Assembly (NCBI GenBank): GCA_039934635.1
Contig: JBDTLT010000039.1
Coordinates: 1-33,253, forward strand
Length of the DNA: 33,253 nucleotides
Origin: DATLFA01 sp039934635
Lineage (GTDB): Bacteria > Actinomycetota > Acidimicrobiia > Acidimicrobiales > WLNW01
Direction: 5' to 3'
A program made the translations under genes and the position numbers. Shown piece after piece: positions 1 to 8,159 of this stretch. The notes under the pieces were generated by a model. The model ran no database searches and was not told the origin of the DNA. It worked only from the letters and a program-made list of their open reading frames with translations. Position 1 is the first letter of the stretch, and each line of letters opens with the position of its first letter.

Positions 1-1297
1 GTCCAACGACGACCAATTCGCGTACCGAACCTGCGGCAGGCTTGGCGCCGCTGCGGGAATCCCACAAACGTGCCGGCACAAGACCGAGATAGCCGTGGTC
101 CGTGATGACCGGCGCGAGGACAAGGTTCACGGCCATCGAACCGAGGCCCGTACCGTCGAGTGCACTCTGCGCCGTCACATCGACAGTGCGCATCGTCGCT
201 GAGGGGAAGGACGAGTTCGCGTACAGCAACTTGCGGCCGATTTTCTGCACCAACGCATCGTCGATCGCCGGGCTCTCGACCCGAACGTTGTCCACGAAGA
301 GCGACGCGCCCATAGCCAGACCGCCATCTGAATCGAACGTCCCACCGACAAAGACCAAACGATAGGTACCAGAGTCCACGACGGTGCTCTCGACCGTTAT
401 CCATGAGCTGGTTCCCGTTCCGGTTGCGTCCAGCACCACGGTTTGCGTGCAGTCGCCATCGAGCAGGTAGCCGAACACGTGATAGCGATCAATGCCGGCA
501 ACGCCTCGCCAATCGAAGTCGATCTTCGAGCCCGCGCTGACGTAAAATTGGCTACTGAAGATCGCAGGTCCGTGCAAGACGTCAAACGTCAGCTGAGCTG
601 ACGAGATGCCTGCCTGCAATTGCGCGGCACTTGCACCTTCGGTGGGCGAACCGGATGTGACTGTGTTCGCCGACATCGCCCCCAGGACAGCCGGCACGTC
701 GTTGTCCTCGTGAGTGGCGGCAACGGAGTACGTACTCGTATCAACAGTTAGACAAGAAGCAATAGTTGTCGTGCCGAGATCGATGCGTTGGTTGAGAGCC
801 GTCCAACCAGTCAATCCATCTTCGAAGCCCGCATCCACAATCTGGTCGACAAAGTTGACGCGCAGCGGGCGGCCGGCGCCGCCGTCGTCGGTGGCATCGA
901 CCGTCGCGACCACATCCGCCGTCGTACCGTTGCCGAGGTAGACATCGTCGCCGACGATCGACACGTCGCCGTTGACCGTGCTTGCGCTGCCAACGGTGAT
1001 CAACGACAGCGTCTCGTTGAGCGTCGGGGCGTTGACGGCGAACTGGATGAATTCACCGGCGTAGCTCGAGCCCCCGGTGACGGCCATGCCCGCTCCGATG
1101 TTCAGCGGCGGGTCACCTTGTGTGTACGTGAACGGGCCTGCGCCCGAGACAACACTGGGTGCGGCAAACGCGACCCCCGCCACGAACAACGCAATGCTGG
1201 CGAGAACGGTCACCCCCGCGGCCACACGCGCCCTGCGCCTCGAGACCAGGGCAACGAACGCGCGGGCGCGCGAAATGGAAGGAAGGATTCGCGGCAT
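1..1297 (-). CDS. Secreted surface protein, C-terminus cut by window edge
   Basis: The reading frame runs from an ATG at 1297 on the minus strand to the left edge without a stop, so 432 residues of a longer protein are visible. Residues 1-45 form a signal peptide: an arginine-rich start, a hydrophobic stretch around residues 26-44 and a likely AFA|AP cleavage site. The rest has no membrane segment and is rich in Thr, Ser, Val, Gly and Asp, as in beta-sandwich exoproteins. Around residues 130-290 it looks like a jelly-roll carbohydrate-binding fold (DAGFEDGLTGWTA near the start, VDNVRVE at its end), which is a resemblance only. Near the edge it carries LVPARLWDSRSG followed by an AAGS..ELVV stretch. 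I recognise this pattern from exported proteins of Acidimicrobiia-like actinobacteria, where it often repeats near the C-terminus. An AAGG lies 5 nt before the start. Function unknown; probably cell-surface or adhesive. Confidence 0.75.
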   Translation of the reverse strand, partial: MPRILPSISRARAFVALVSRRRARVAAGVTVLASIALFVAGVAFAAPSVVSGAGPFTYTQGDPPLNIGAGMAVTGGSSYAGEFIQFAVNAPTLNETLSLITVGSASTVNGDVSIVGDDVYLGNGTTADVVATVDATDDGGAGRPLRVNFVDQIVDAGFEDGLTGWTALNQRIDLGTTTIASCLTVDTSTYSVAATHEDNDVPAVLGAMSANTVTSGSPTEGASAAQLQAGISSAQLTFDVLHGPAIFSSQFYVSAGSKIDFDWRGVAGIDRYHVFGYLLDGDCTQTVVLDATGTGTSSWITVESTVVDSGTYRLVFVGGTFDSDGGLAMGASLFVDNVRVESPAIDDALVQKIGRKLLYANSSFPSATMRTVDVTAQSALDGTGLGSMAVNLVLAPVITDHGYLGLVPARLWDSRSGAKPAAGSVRELVVVG

Positions 1298-1366
1298 CGA
1301 TACCTTGTCCCATCAACTCGAGGTGGCGCGTGGCGAGTGCGGCCGCCGCTGGCTCGAGGAGGTTGC

Positions 1367-1393
1367 CTACAGCGCGAATTGCGCTTATGTAGC
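1367..1393. other. Imperfect hairpin between the SDR and secreted-protein genes
   Basis: CTACAGCGC and GCGC...TGTAG arms flank a GAATT loop with a small bulge, upstream of the secreted-protein gene (1297, -). It lies inside the 162-bp gap 1298-1459, which otherwise shows nothing. It may be an operator or an RNA hairpin; there is no further support. Confidence 0.25.
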
Positions 1394-1439
1394 CATTCGG
1401 CATCAGGGCGAAGAAATCAACCCGCCCGGCAAAGTTCTA

Positions 1440-1453
1440 CGACCGGCCGGTCG
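1440..1453 (-). terminator. GC palindrome just after the SDR gene
   Basis: CGACCGGCCGGTCG is a perfect 14-bp palindrome starting 7 bp past the stop of the SDR gene. It could fold as a 5-bp stem with a GGCC loop. The following minus-strand bases (TAGAACTTTG) are only mildly T-rich, so it is a weak candidate terminator. Confidence 0.3.
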
Positions 1454-1459
1454 CGCCCA

Positions 1460-2218
1460 TCACATCGACAGTCCGCCGTCGACCGGTAGCACGGCGCCCG
1501 TGACATAGCTCGCCTCTTCCGAAGCGAGAAACGCGACCATCGGCGCCATCTCCGAGGGCGCCCCGAATCGCCCCAGCGGAACGAGAGCGGTCAACTCGGT
1601 CAGCTTGTCCGGTGGCACGCCTTCGACCATTGCCGTCATCGCGTTCGGTGACACCGCGTTGACCGTGATGCCGAAGCGCGCCGTCTCTTTGGCGACGGTC
1701 TTCGTGAAGCCGATGATGCCGGCCTTCGCCGCGGCGTAGTTGGCCTGGCCGATGTTGCCGTGCATCCCCGTGTACGAAGTGACGTTGATGATCCGGCCAA
1801 ACCCGGCCGCGCGCATGGGCGGCACCACCGCCCTCGTCATGTTGAACGTGCCCGTCAGGTGCACGTCGATGACCGCGTGCCACGCCTCGGAAGTGAGCTT
1901 CCAAACCACCGCATCGCGAGTGATACCTGCGTTGTTGACCGCCACATCGACTCGGCCAACACGCTCGAGGGTGGCGTCGACGATCGCCTGCATGCCGTCG
2001 GCATCGGCGACATCGGCCGCGGCGCACGTCACGCGCTCGAATCCGGCCCATGCCTGGGCCAGCGCAGACTCGTTGCGATCGATCGCAGTTACTGATGCGC
2101 CCGAGGCCGCGAACAGCTTGGCGATCTCGAATCCGATTCCTTGCGCGGCCCCGGTTACGAGCACGCTCTTGCCACTGAAGTCGAAGGTGATGTTCACCGG
2201 ACGATTCTCGCGTGTCAT
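1460..2218 (-). CDS. SDR-family NAD(P)-dependent oxidoreductase (FabG-like)
   Basis: Classical short-chain dehydrogenase/reductase of 252 aa, the usual length. The cofactor loop TGAAQGIG is at residues 22-29, NNAG at 95-98, and the catalytic triad is S148, Y161 and K165 in NVTSYTG and YAAAK. The C-terminus GAVLPVDGGLSM fits the family's conserved VDGG end. Members of the FabG/3-hydroxyacyl dehydrogenase branch reduce 3-oxoacyl thioesters or oxidise secondary alcohols with NAD(P); the substrate cannot be read from the sequence. The ATG at 2218 has GAGGGGAG directly in front, closer than ideal; a GTG seven codons inside is an alternative. It is divergent from the LLM monooxygenase at 2283 with a 64-bp gap. 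Confidence 0.9.
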   Translation of the reverse strand: MTRENRPVNITFDFSGKSVLVTGAAQGIGFEIAKLFAASGASVTAIDRNESALAQAWAGFERVTCAAADVADADGMQAIVDATLERVGRVDVAVNNAGITRDAVVWKLTSEAWHAVIDVHLTGTFNMTRAVVPPMRAAGFGRIINVTSYTGMHGNIGQANYAAAKAGIIGFTKTVAKETARFGITVNAVSPNAMTAMVEGVPPDKLTELTALVPLGRFGAPSEMAPMVAFLASEEASYVTGAVLPVDGGLSM

Positions 2219-2282
2219 CTCCCCTCGAACCGAGCCCGGCTACAGTCCGTTCGCTCGTGGACGAACGCTTGGGGGCGAAGTC

Positions 2283-3440
2283 ATGGTGCCGACGCGATTT
2301 GGGGTCTTTCTGGCCCCGTTCCACTCCGATTTTGCCAGCCCAACCGTGCTCATACGGGAGAATCTCGATGTCGTCGAGCATCTCGATCGTCTCGGTTACG
2401 AGGAGGCGTGGGTCGGCGAGCACCATTCCGCGGGGATCGAGATCATCGCGTCACCCGAGGTTTTCATCGCTGCCGCCGCGGAGCGCACACGTAGGATCCG
2501 ACTCGGCACGGGTGTGATCTCGCTGCCGTATCACAATCCATTCCAGGTCGCGCACCGCATCGCGCAACTCGACCACCAGACGCTCGGTCGCATCATGCTC
2601 GGTGTCGGGCCGGGGCAGCTGCCCTCGGATGCATACATGTTCGGCATCAACCCCGAGGACCAGCGCGACCGCATGCGCGAATCCTTCGACGTCATCGTCC
2701 GACTATTGAAAGGCGAGGTCGTCACCGAGACGAGCGAGTGGTATTCACTGGTCGAGGCGCGCCTGCAACTGCTGCCGTTCCAGTCGCCATATCCCGAGCT
2801 CGCGGTCGCGTCGACGCTGTCGCCCACCGGCGCGAGAGTTGCCGGAAGGTACGGCGCCGGGCTGTTGTCATTCGGCGCGAGCGTGCCGAGTTGGTACGAC
2901 GCCTTGAGTAACAATTGGGCCGTTTACGAACGTGTCGCAGCCGAGCACGGTCACGTCGCCGATCGCCGCAACTGGCGCGTAGTCGCGCCGATACACCTCG
3001 CCGAAACGACCGAACAGGCCGAGGCCGACGTCCGCGACGGCCTCTATGCCTTTGCCCGCCGGTTTGCCGTGTACCAAGGCATGCTCGATGCCGACTGGGC
3101 TTCGTCGCCGGACGCCGCGTTGGCGGCGTGGCGCCACGAAGGCATCGCGGCACTCGGGTCAGGCGTCGTGGGCACGCCCGACGATGCGATCGCACAGATC
3201 GAGAAGTTCGTCGAGATATCGGGCGGATTTGGCACATTCTTGTTGCTGGCTCACAACACCGCGTCGCTCGCTGCAACGATGCGCAGCTACGACCTGTTCG
3301 CGCGCTACGTAGTGCCGCACTTCCGCAACGCCAACGCGGGGCGCTCGGGATCCATCGATTGGTGCGCGACCAGCTATGACAAATACCTCCCGCAGATGAT
3401 GAAGGCAGTCGAGACCGCCAACTCACCCGAGCCCGCGTAA
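2283..3440 (+). CDS. LLM-class flavin-dependent monooxygenase
   Basis: A 385-aa luciferase-like (bacterial luciferase alpha/LadA type) TIM-barrel oxidoreductase. Diagnostic features are the N-terminal FGVFLAPFH, YEEAWVGEHHS near residue 45, RIRLGTGVISLPYHNPF near residue 80, and GVGPGQLPSDAYMFG. Enzymes of this class use reduced FMN (some use F420) to oxidise alkanes, aldehydes or sulfonates; the substrate here is unknown. The frame is open far upstream, but the conserved N-terminus begins at the ATG at 2283, preceded by GGGGGCGAAG, and everything upstream is antisense to the SDR gene. A candidate -10 (TACAGT) lies about 35 bp upstream in the shared divergent promoter region. Downstream is the phosphoesterase, 54 bp away with its own promoter. 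Confidence 0.9.
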   Translation: MVPTRFGVFLAPFHSDFASPTVLIRENLDVVEHLDRLGYEEAWVGEHHSAGIEIIASPEVFIAAAAERTRRIRLGTGVISLPYHNPFQVAHRIAQLDHQTLGRIMLGVGPGQLPSDAYMFGINPEDQRDRMRESFDVIVRLLKGEVVTETSEWYSLVEARLQLLPFQSPYPELAVASTLSPTGARVAGRYGAGLLSFGASVPSWYDALSNNWAVYERVAAEHGHVADRRNWRVVAPIHLAETTEQAEADVRDGLYAFARRFAVYQGMLDADWASSPDAALAAWRHEGIAALGSGVVGTPDDAIAQIEKFVEISGGFGTFLLLAHNTASLAATMRSYDLFARYVVPHFRNANAGRSGSIDWCATSYDKYLPQMMKAVETANSPEPA

Positions 3441-3459
3441 CCGAGGAAGCGCCAAGCGG

Positions 3460-3487
3460 TTGCTGAAGGCGTTCGACGATCTACGAT
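3460..3487 (+). promoter_or_regulatory. Vegetative promoter of the phosphoesterase gene, leaderless
   Basis: TTGCTG (3460-3465), a 16-bp spacer and TACGAT (3482-3487) lie 7 nt before the ATG at 3495. No Shine-Dalgarno sequence is present. This is the TANNNT-to-start spacing typical of leaderless actinobacterial transcripts. Confidence 0.5.
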
Positions 3488-3494
3488 CGCAACG

Positions 3495-4220
3495 ATGACT
3501 GCGCCTCGCCCGGCAACCCTGCTGCACACTTCGGACGTTCATCTCGACCGCGACGACGGCGGGCATCATCAACAGGCGTTCTCCGCGGCGATCGACAGGG
3601 CCATCGCATCCAACGTCGACGCCGTGCTCATCGTCGGTGATCTGTTCGACCATGCTCGGGTCCGCGATGACATACTCGACTGGACCGCCGATCAACTCGA
3701 CCGCCTCGAACGGCCGGTGGTGTTGCTCGTCGGCAATCACGATGCGCTACACGAGCAATCGGTCCACCACCGTTTCGAGGCGCAGTCGCGCTGTCGCGAT
3801 GTGCTGTTCCTCGACGACCCTGACGGGTCGATCGTCGAGGTTCCCGGCACGGACATCGTCGTGTGGGGCCGCGCGATGGTCGAGCACGAACCGGCCTTCC
3901 AGCCGCTGGCGGGCTCGCCGTCTCGACGTCACGGCATGTGGAACATCATCGCCGGCCATGGGCTTGTCATCGAGAGCGACTACGACCTTCATCGATCCTC
4001 GCCGATCTTTCCCGCGTCGTTCGACGGCCTCGACTGCGACTATGTCGCGCTGGGCCACCTGCACGAGCACGCGGTCGTGCGCACCGAGCCGCTGGTCTGT
4101 TACCCCGGGGCCACGGCACGCTCGCGCAGGGGACAGGCCGGCTGCGTCATCGTCGACTTCGTACCCAACGCGGCGCCGTCGCTGCGATGGGTTCCACTGC
4201 TGCCCGACGACGACCGCTGA
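3495..4220 (+). CDS. SbcD-like metallophosphoesterase
   Basis: A calcineurin-like phosphoesterase of 241 aa with every metal-binding block present: D14-x-H16 (SDVHLD), GD49 (VGDLFDH), N81-H82-D83 (GNHD), H155 (AGHG) and GHLHEH at 187-192 with H188/H190. The order and the GHLHEH end resemble the DNA-repair exonuclease SbcD/Mre11 branch. SbcD is usually about 400 aa with a C-terminal cap, and no SbcC ATPase gene is adjacent. It may therefore be a small stand-alone phosphodiesterase or nuclease instead. The ATG at 3495 fits the leaderless promoter immediately upstream. The product is cytoplasmic (no signal peptide). Confidence 0.85.
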   Translation: MTAPRPATLLHTSDVHLDRDDGGHHQQAFSAAIDRAIASNVDAVLIVGDLFDHARVRDDILDWTADQLDRLERPVVLLVGNHDALHEQSVHHRFEAQSRCRDVLFLDDPDGSIVEVPGTDIVVWGRAMVEHEPAFQPLAGSPSRRHGMWNIIAGHGLVIESDYDLHRSSPIFPASFDGLDCDYVALGHLHEHAVVRTEPLVCYPGATARSRRGQAGCVIVDFVPNAAPSLRWVPLLPDDDR

Positions 4221-4284
4221 AATTGGCCATCTGACCTGGAGAGATCCACATGCCGTGCACAATTCGAGCGACATCGCACCCGCG

Positions 4285-4299
4285 CGTCACGGTGTGACG
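4285..4299. promoter_or_regulatory. Inverted repeat at the -35 region of the rhodanese gene
   Basis: CGTCAC-GGT-GTGACG, two perfect 6-bp arms around 3 bp, sits 8 bp upstream of the candidate -10 TAGGGT and so covers the -35 position. It is a plausible repressor or activator site; the regulator is unknown. Confidence 0.35.
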
Positions 4300-4307
4300 T
4301 GGCCGCG

Positions 4308-4313
4308 TAGGGT
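4308..4313 (+). promoter_or_regulatory. -10 element of the rhodanese gene, leaderless
   Basis: TAGGGT is followed by 6 nt and then the ATG at 4320. No Shine-Dalgarno is visible. The same -10-to-start geometry is seen before the genes at 3495, 9070 and 14649. Confidence 0.4.
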
Positions 4314-4319
4314 GACACG

Positions 4320-4718
4320 ATGGCTCGCACCATTGACGAACTGCTCGCCGAGGCGAGAACGCGCATCGCTCGGCTCGATCCACTCGCCGCGGCCAAGGCG
4401 GTCGAGGCGGGAGCGGTGCTCGTCGACATTCGACCCGAGTTCCAGCGACGCGTCGACGGCGAAGTGCCGGGCGCGGTCTTGATCGACCGAAACGTGTTGG
4501 AGTGGCGCCTCGACCCCGCGTGCGACCACCGGCTGCCCGACATCGCGAAGCGCGATCGCCTGATCATCGTGTTGTGCAATGAGGGCTACTCCTCGAGCCT
4601 CGCGGCCGCGACCTTGCGTGATCTGGGTCTGCAGAGCGCCGATGTCATCGGCGGCTTCCGTGCCTGGGTCGAGGCCGAGTTGCCCACTCGACCAGGATTG
4701 GCGTCAAGTACTCCCTGA
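4320..4718 (+). CDS. Rhodanese-like domain protein
   Basis: A single-domain rhodanese of 132 aa. The Asp-Ile-Arg motif VLVDIRPEFQR (residues 34-44) is the conserved DxR block, and the active-site loop is CNEGYSS with Cys86. The C-terminal IGGFRAWVEAELP is the standard GG...W...G-type end. Rhodaneses carry a persulfide on the loop cysteine and hand sulfane sulfur to an acceptor; the CNEGYS loop differs from the CRxGxR/T loop of thiosulfate sulfurtransferases, so the acceptor is unclear. The ATG is leaderless relative to TAGGGT. It probably forms a two-gene transcript with the BKACE-like gene 19 bp downstream. Confidence 0.88.
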   Translation: MARTIDELLAEARTRIARLDPLAAAKAVEAGAVLVDIRPEFQRRVDGEVPGAVLIDRNVLEWRLDPACDHRLPDIAKRDRLIIVLCNEGYSSSLAAATLRDLGLQSADVIGGFRAWVEAELPTRPGLASSTP

Positions 4719-4737
4719 ATCGACTACAACGTGCTTC

Positions 4738-5568
4738 GTGGAACCGCTCATCATCGAAGTCGCGATCAACGAACTGGCGAGTAAGCAGGACAATCCCAAC
4801 ATCCCCTACTCCCTCGACGAGGTAGTCGACGACGCGATCGCTTGTGCAAGAGCGGGAGCGGCGATCGTGCACTTCCACGCCCGTGACGCGGCCACCGGCG
4901 AGCAACTCTGGTTCGACACGCAGTTCTACCGTGAGGCCTTCGCCCGCATCCGCGCCGAGTGCGACGCCATTCTCTATCCGACGCAACCGGGCAGCGGCAT
5001 GGATCGTTGCCCGCATGTTCTCGAACTGGCCGACGAGGGACTCGAGCTGGCGACCGTCGACATCTTCTCGCATCACTCGAACGCATTCGACGGCGACAAC
5101 CCCGATCCCAACTTGGCCGTGATGTCCGCGTTGCGCGAGCGAGGGGTCGTCTACAGCATGGGCGTGAGAGAAGTCGGACACATGCGCAAGTTGCGTCGCT
5201 ATCGAGAGCGCGGCCTACTCGATGACGACCTGCACCTGAAGATCTTCCTCGATGAAGAATTCGTGGGGCCGCGACCCGACGCTCGCGGGCTCTTGATGTT
5301 CCTCGATCACCTGGAGTCGGGGCAGCATTGCCACTGGTTCACCACCTTGTACCGAGGTCGTCCCGACGGCCGGCTCTTCAGAAGGCTCAACATGCTCGCA
5401 GCCGCAATGGGCGGCCATATCCGCACTGGTCTCGGCGACATGCCGATCCTCGATGACAAGGGTACGTACACCAACGTGGCGATGGTCGAGATGGCGGTCG
5501 AGTTGGCGCACGCGGCCGGCCGATCAGTGGCAACGGCGAACGAAACGCGACTCCTGCTGCGGGGTTGA
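4738..5568 (+). CDS. BKACE family (DUF849) beta-keto acid cleavage enzyme
   Basis: A 276-aa TIM-barrel protein of the 3-keto-5-aminohexanoate cleavage enzyme family, which splits a beta-keto acid with acetyl-CoA to give acetoacetate and a new acyl-CoA. Seen: LIIEVAINEL at the N-terminus, the zinc-binding HFHARD with H45 and H47, IRTGLGDMP near residue 235, and ATANETRLLL at the end. In the founding enzyme the position after RVG[FL] is a glutamate zinc ligand; here it is Gly followed by Asp, as in RTGLGD. The GTG at 4738 is chosen because the conserved sequence starts right there; the open frame continues upstream only inside the rhodanese gene. No clear Shine-Dalgarno. The substrate is unknown. 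Confidence 0.85.
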   Translation: MEPLIIEVAINELASKQDNPNIPYSLDEVVDDAIACARAGAAIVHFHARDAATGEQLWFDTQFYREAFARIRAECDAILYPTQPGSGMDRCPHVLELADEGLELATVDIFSHHSNAFDGDNPDPNLAVMSALRERGVVYSMGVREVGHMRKLRRYRERGLLDDDLHLKIFLDEEFVGPRPDARGLLMFLDHLESGQHCHWFTTLYRGRPDGRLFRRLNMLAAAMGGHIRTGLGDMPILDDKGTYTNVAMVEMAVELAHAAGRSVATANETRLLLRG

Positions 5569-5624
5569 CCGGCCACGCCGTCGTCGCCGAGTTGACGGGT
5601 GGCGATCGCCAATCGATCCACGAG

Positions 5625-8156
5625 TCACGGCGCCGCGATGGCATCGAGAATCGCGACACGCGCCGCACGGCGCGCCGGACGCCGAGCGGCGAGCACGCCG
5701 GCCAATGCTCCGAGCACCGCGACGATTGCCAGCCGGACAACCGGGACCGCAAGGCTCGTGTCACCCGTCGACACCGCGATGACCAGCATCCAGCCGAGGA
5801 AGCCTCCGAGGACGAGGCCGAGGGCGGTACCGAAACTCGACACGATCATGGACTCCAGCCGCAGCACGGCGCGGGTCTGACGGCGCGTTTGCCCAACGGC
5901 GCGCAGCAGGCCGATCTCGCGTCGTCGTTCGTGAACCGCGAGCGACAACGTGTTGCCGATACCGAGCAGCGCGATGACGATCGCCAGCGCGAGGAGCACG
6001 TAGACGATGCCGAGCAACATGTCGAGGCCATTGGTGGCGGCCGCGATGTACTGGGCGCGATCCTGCACATCACCTCCGAAGCGCAGCGCGATGGGTTCGA
6101 TCGCGGCCCGCAGTGATGACGCCGACGTACCGTCTGCCGCGTTGACGAATACCGTCCGGTACGTCGGCTGCGTGACATGGTCGACCCACATTGCGCGCGG
6201 CACGAGCATGCTGCCGGCCAAAGCGGAGTCGGCATAGACCGCCCGCACGGTGACCTGCTGACTGATTCCATCGCTGAACGCCATCGTCAACGTCGAGCCG
6301 ATGGAGCGGTGGTTGTCCTTCGCATCGGATTCGCTGATGGCGACACCATCCGTACCGACGTCGGCGAGCGAGCCGTCTCGTACGTCGAGTCGGATCGCCG
6401 ACAACACCGAGTTGGTATCGACCGCAGTGACCATCGTCGACTTGCCGTCCACGAGCGCAGGGCTGTTGCCGAGGCCGATGACATCACCGACGCCGGTTGC
6501 CGAGCGCAACTCGTCGACGATTCGCAGGCTCAGTTGATTGCCACCGAACGCTGCCGTGTTGACGGCAAGATCCGCGTCGAAGTCACCGGCGATGTCATCC
6601 TCGATGGTCGACTTCATCGAGGCGGCGAACACGGTGAACAGCGACACGACCGCGACGCCGATGACGAGCGCGGTCGCCGTCGCCGCCGTGCGGCGGGGAT
6701 GACGCCGGGCATTCTCCTCGGCCAATCTGCCCGAGCCGTTCGGTGTGCGCCGCAACACGATCGCGAACACGCGCACCACCGGCCCGACGACGATCGGCGC
6801 AACGGCGAGCGCGCCCACGACGAGCACGATGCTCCCGGCGCCGATGAGTGCCCCCTGGCCGCTCGACGCGCCACTCAGTGTGAGCGCGAGACCCGCAGCC
6901 AAGAGAACGGTGGCACTGACATACCGGCGACGCGATGGCCGGCTCGGCTCGATGTCGGCATCGCGCAAGGCCGCGACGGGAGCAATGCCCGACGCCCGCC
7001 GAGCGGGCGCCTGCGCGGCGAGCAGCGTGACGATCAACCCGGCCGCCAAACCGACGGCGAGTGACCGCGGTTGGATGTCCATGCCGCCGGCAGGCAGCGC
7101 GCCACCGAACGCGTCGAACAAGCCCTTCAACAAGCCGGCGATCGCGAGCCCGCCCGCGAGACCGACAAGCCCGGACACTCCCCCGATTGCGAGCGCCTCG
7201 AGGGTGACCGCGCCGCGCACCTGTCGACGAGATGCACCGACGGCGCGCAACAACGCGAGTTCGCGCGTGCGCTGGGCGATCGTGATCGCGAACGTGTTGT
7301 TGATGCTGAGCGTCGCCACTGCGAGTGCGATCAATGCGAACACGACGAGGAACGTACGCAGCAGGTTGAGGAACGTCTTGGCGATGTCATCGATGCGTTC
7401 GTCGGCCAATGCCTTGCCCGTGATGGCTTCGGTGTTCGCCGGTACGACCGCGGCGATGCGGTCACGCAACTCGGCACTCGACACGCCGTCGGCCGCCGTT
7501 ACGAGGATGGAGCTGACTTTGCCGGGCTGATTCATGACCGCGTCCTGCGCGCTTCGCAGCGTGAAGGCGGTCCACGTCGTCTGGCCCAGGCCATCGGTGT
7601 CGCCGAACGTCGCGATGCCGACAATGGTGACGTCGACCGGTTCCGGAGTCTGCACGACCGTCGCGTCGCCGAGGTGGAGGCCGCCTGACTTCGCGGCGCC
7701 GCGGTTGATCACCACTTCGTCCGCCAACTCGGGCGCGCGCCCCTCGACGAGCTTGTAGGGATTGAGTGCGGGCGAAGTGATCCAGCTACCGGCCTGGCGC
7801 GGCGGCCCGTTGCCCCCAATGGCTTCGCCGTCTCGCCCGTACAGCGACCCATAGCCCACGACCTGTCCCTCGGCGTCCGCGACACCATCGACCTTGCGTA
7901 CTGTGTCGATGATCGATTCGTCGATCAGTCCTCGATTCGCATCGGTTGCACCGGGGGCCTCGACTACCGCGGAACTGCGCACGACGACGTCGGTGTTCGC
8001 CGACACATCGTTGAACAGATCGCGGAAGTTGGCGCTCAGCGTGTCGCCCAACACAAGAGTGCCCGTGAGAAACGCGACGCCGATGGCGACCGCAACGCTC
8101 GTGCCGAGGAGGCGACGCTTGCGCGCCCACAGCGAAGTCATTGTCATCCGCAACAT
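5625..8156 (-). CDS. MacB/FtsX-type ABC transporter permease
   Basis: An 843-aa permease with the duplicated layout of large actinobacterial FtsX/MacB proteins. A first TM is at about 17-38, followed by a long extracytoplasmic MacB-like domain, then an FtsX block with ALIALAVATLSINNTFAITIAQRTRELALLRAVGASRRQV near residue 300. A second periplasmic domain and a second FtsX block follow (ALLGIGNTLSLAVHERRREIGLLRAVGQTRRQ near 745). The protein ends in RRAARVAILDAIAAP. Such permeases drive export or mechanotransmission for peptides, lipids or lipoproteins rather than import. The ATG at 8156 follows the ATPase stop by 3 nt, and GGAGG inside the end of the ATPase gene is its ribosome binding site, so the two are one operon. 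The cargo is unknown. Confidence 0.92.
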   Translation of the reverse strand: MLRMTMTSLWARKRRLLGTSVAVAIGVAFLTGTLVLGDTLSANFRDLFNDVSANTDVVVRSSAVVEAPGATDANRGLIDESIIDTVRKVDGVADAEGQVVGYGSLYGRDGEAIGGNGPPRQAGSWITSPALNPYKLVEGRAPELADEVVINRGAAKSGGLHLGDATVVQTPEPVDVTIVGIATFGDTDGLGQTTWTAFTLRSAQDAVMNQPGKVSSILVTAADGVSSAELRDRIAAVVPANTEAITGKALADERIDDIAKTFLNLLRTFLVVFALIALAVATLSINNTFAITIAQRTRELALLRAVGASRRQVRGAVTLEALAIGGVSGLVGLAGGLAIAGLLKGLFDAFGGALPAGGMDIQPRSLAVGLAAGLIVTLLAAQAPARRASGIAPVAALRDADIEPSRPSRRRYVSATVLLAAGLALTLSGASSGQGALIGAGSIVLVVGALAVAPIVVGPVVRVFAIVLRRTPNGSGRLAEENARRHPRRTAATATALVIGVAVVSLFTVFAASMKSTIEDDIAGDFDADLAVNTAAFGGNQLSLRIVDELRSATGVGDVIGLGNSPALVDGKSTMVTAVDTNSVLSAIRLDVRDGSLADVGTDGVAISESDAKDNHRSIGSTLTMAFSDGISQQVTVRAVYADSALAGSMLVPRAMWVDHVTQPTYRTVFVNAADGTSASSLRAAIEPIALRFGGDVQDRAQYIAAATNGLDMLLGIVYVLLALAIVIALLGIGNTLSLAVHERRREIGLLRAVGQTRRQTRAVLRLESMIVSSFGTALGLVLGGFLGWMLVIAVSTGDTSLAVPVVRLAIVAVLGALAGVLAARRPARRAARVAILDAIAAP

Positions 8157-8159
8157 TGG

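Noticed and set aside
1740..2282. Upstream in-frame extension of the LLM monooxygenase (would add 181 residues)
   Set aside because: It is antisense to the SDR gene, has no family similarity, and the conserved N-terminus starts at the ATG at 2283.
3495..4220. Calling the phosphoesterase SbcD proper
   Set aside because: It is much shorter than SbcD and no SbcC gene accompanies it.
5565..7688. Long open frames on the plus strand opposite the ABC permease
   Set aside because: They are Arg/Asp/Gly-rich translations of antisense high-GC DNA without any recognisable domain; the minus-strand permease explains the region.
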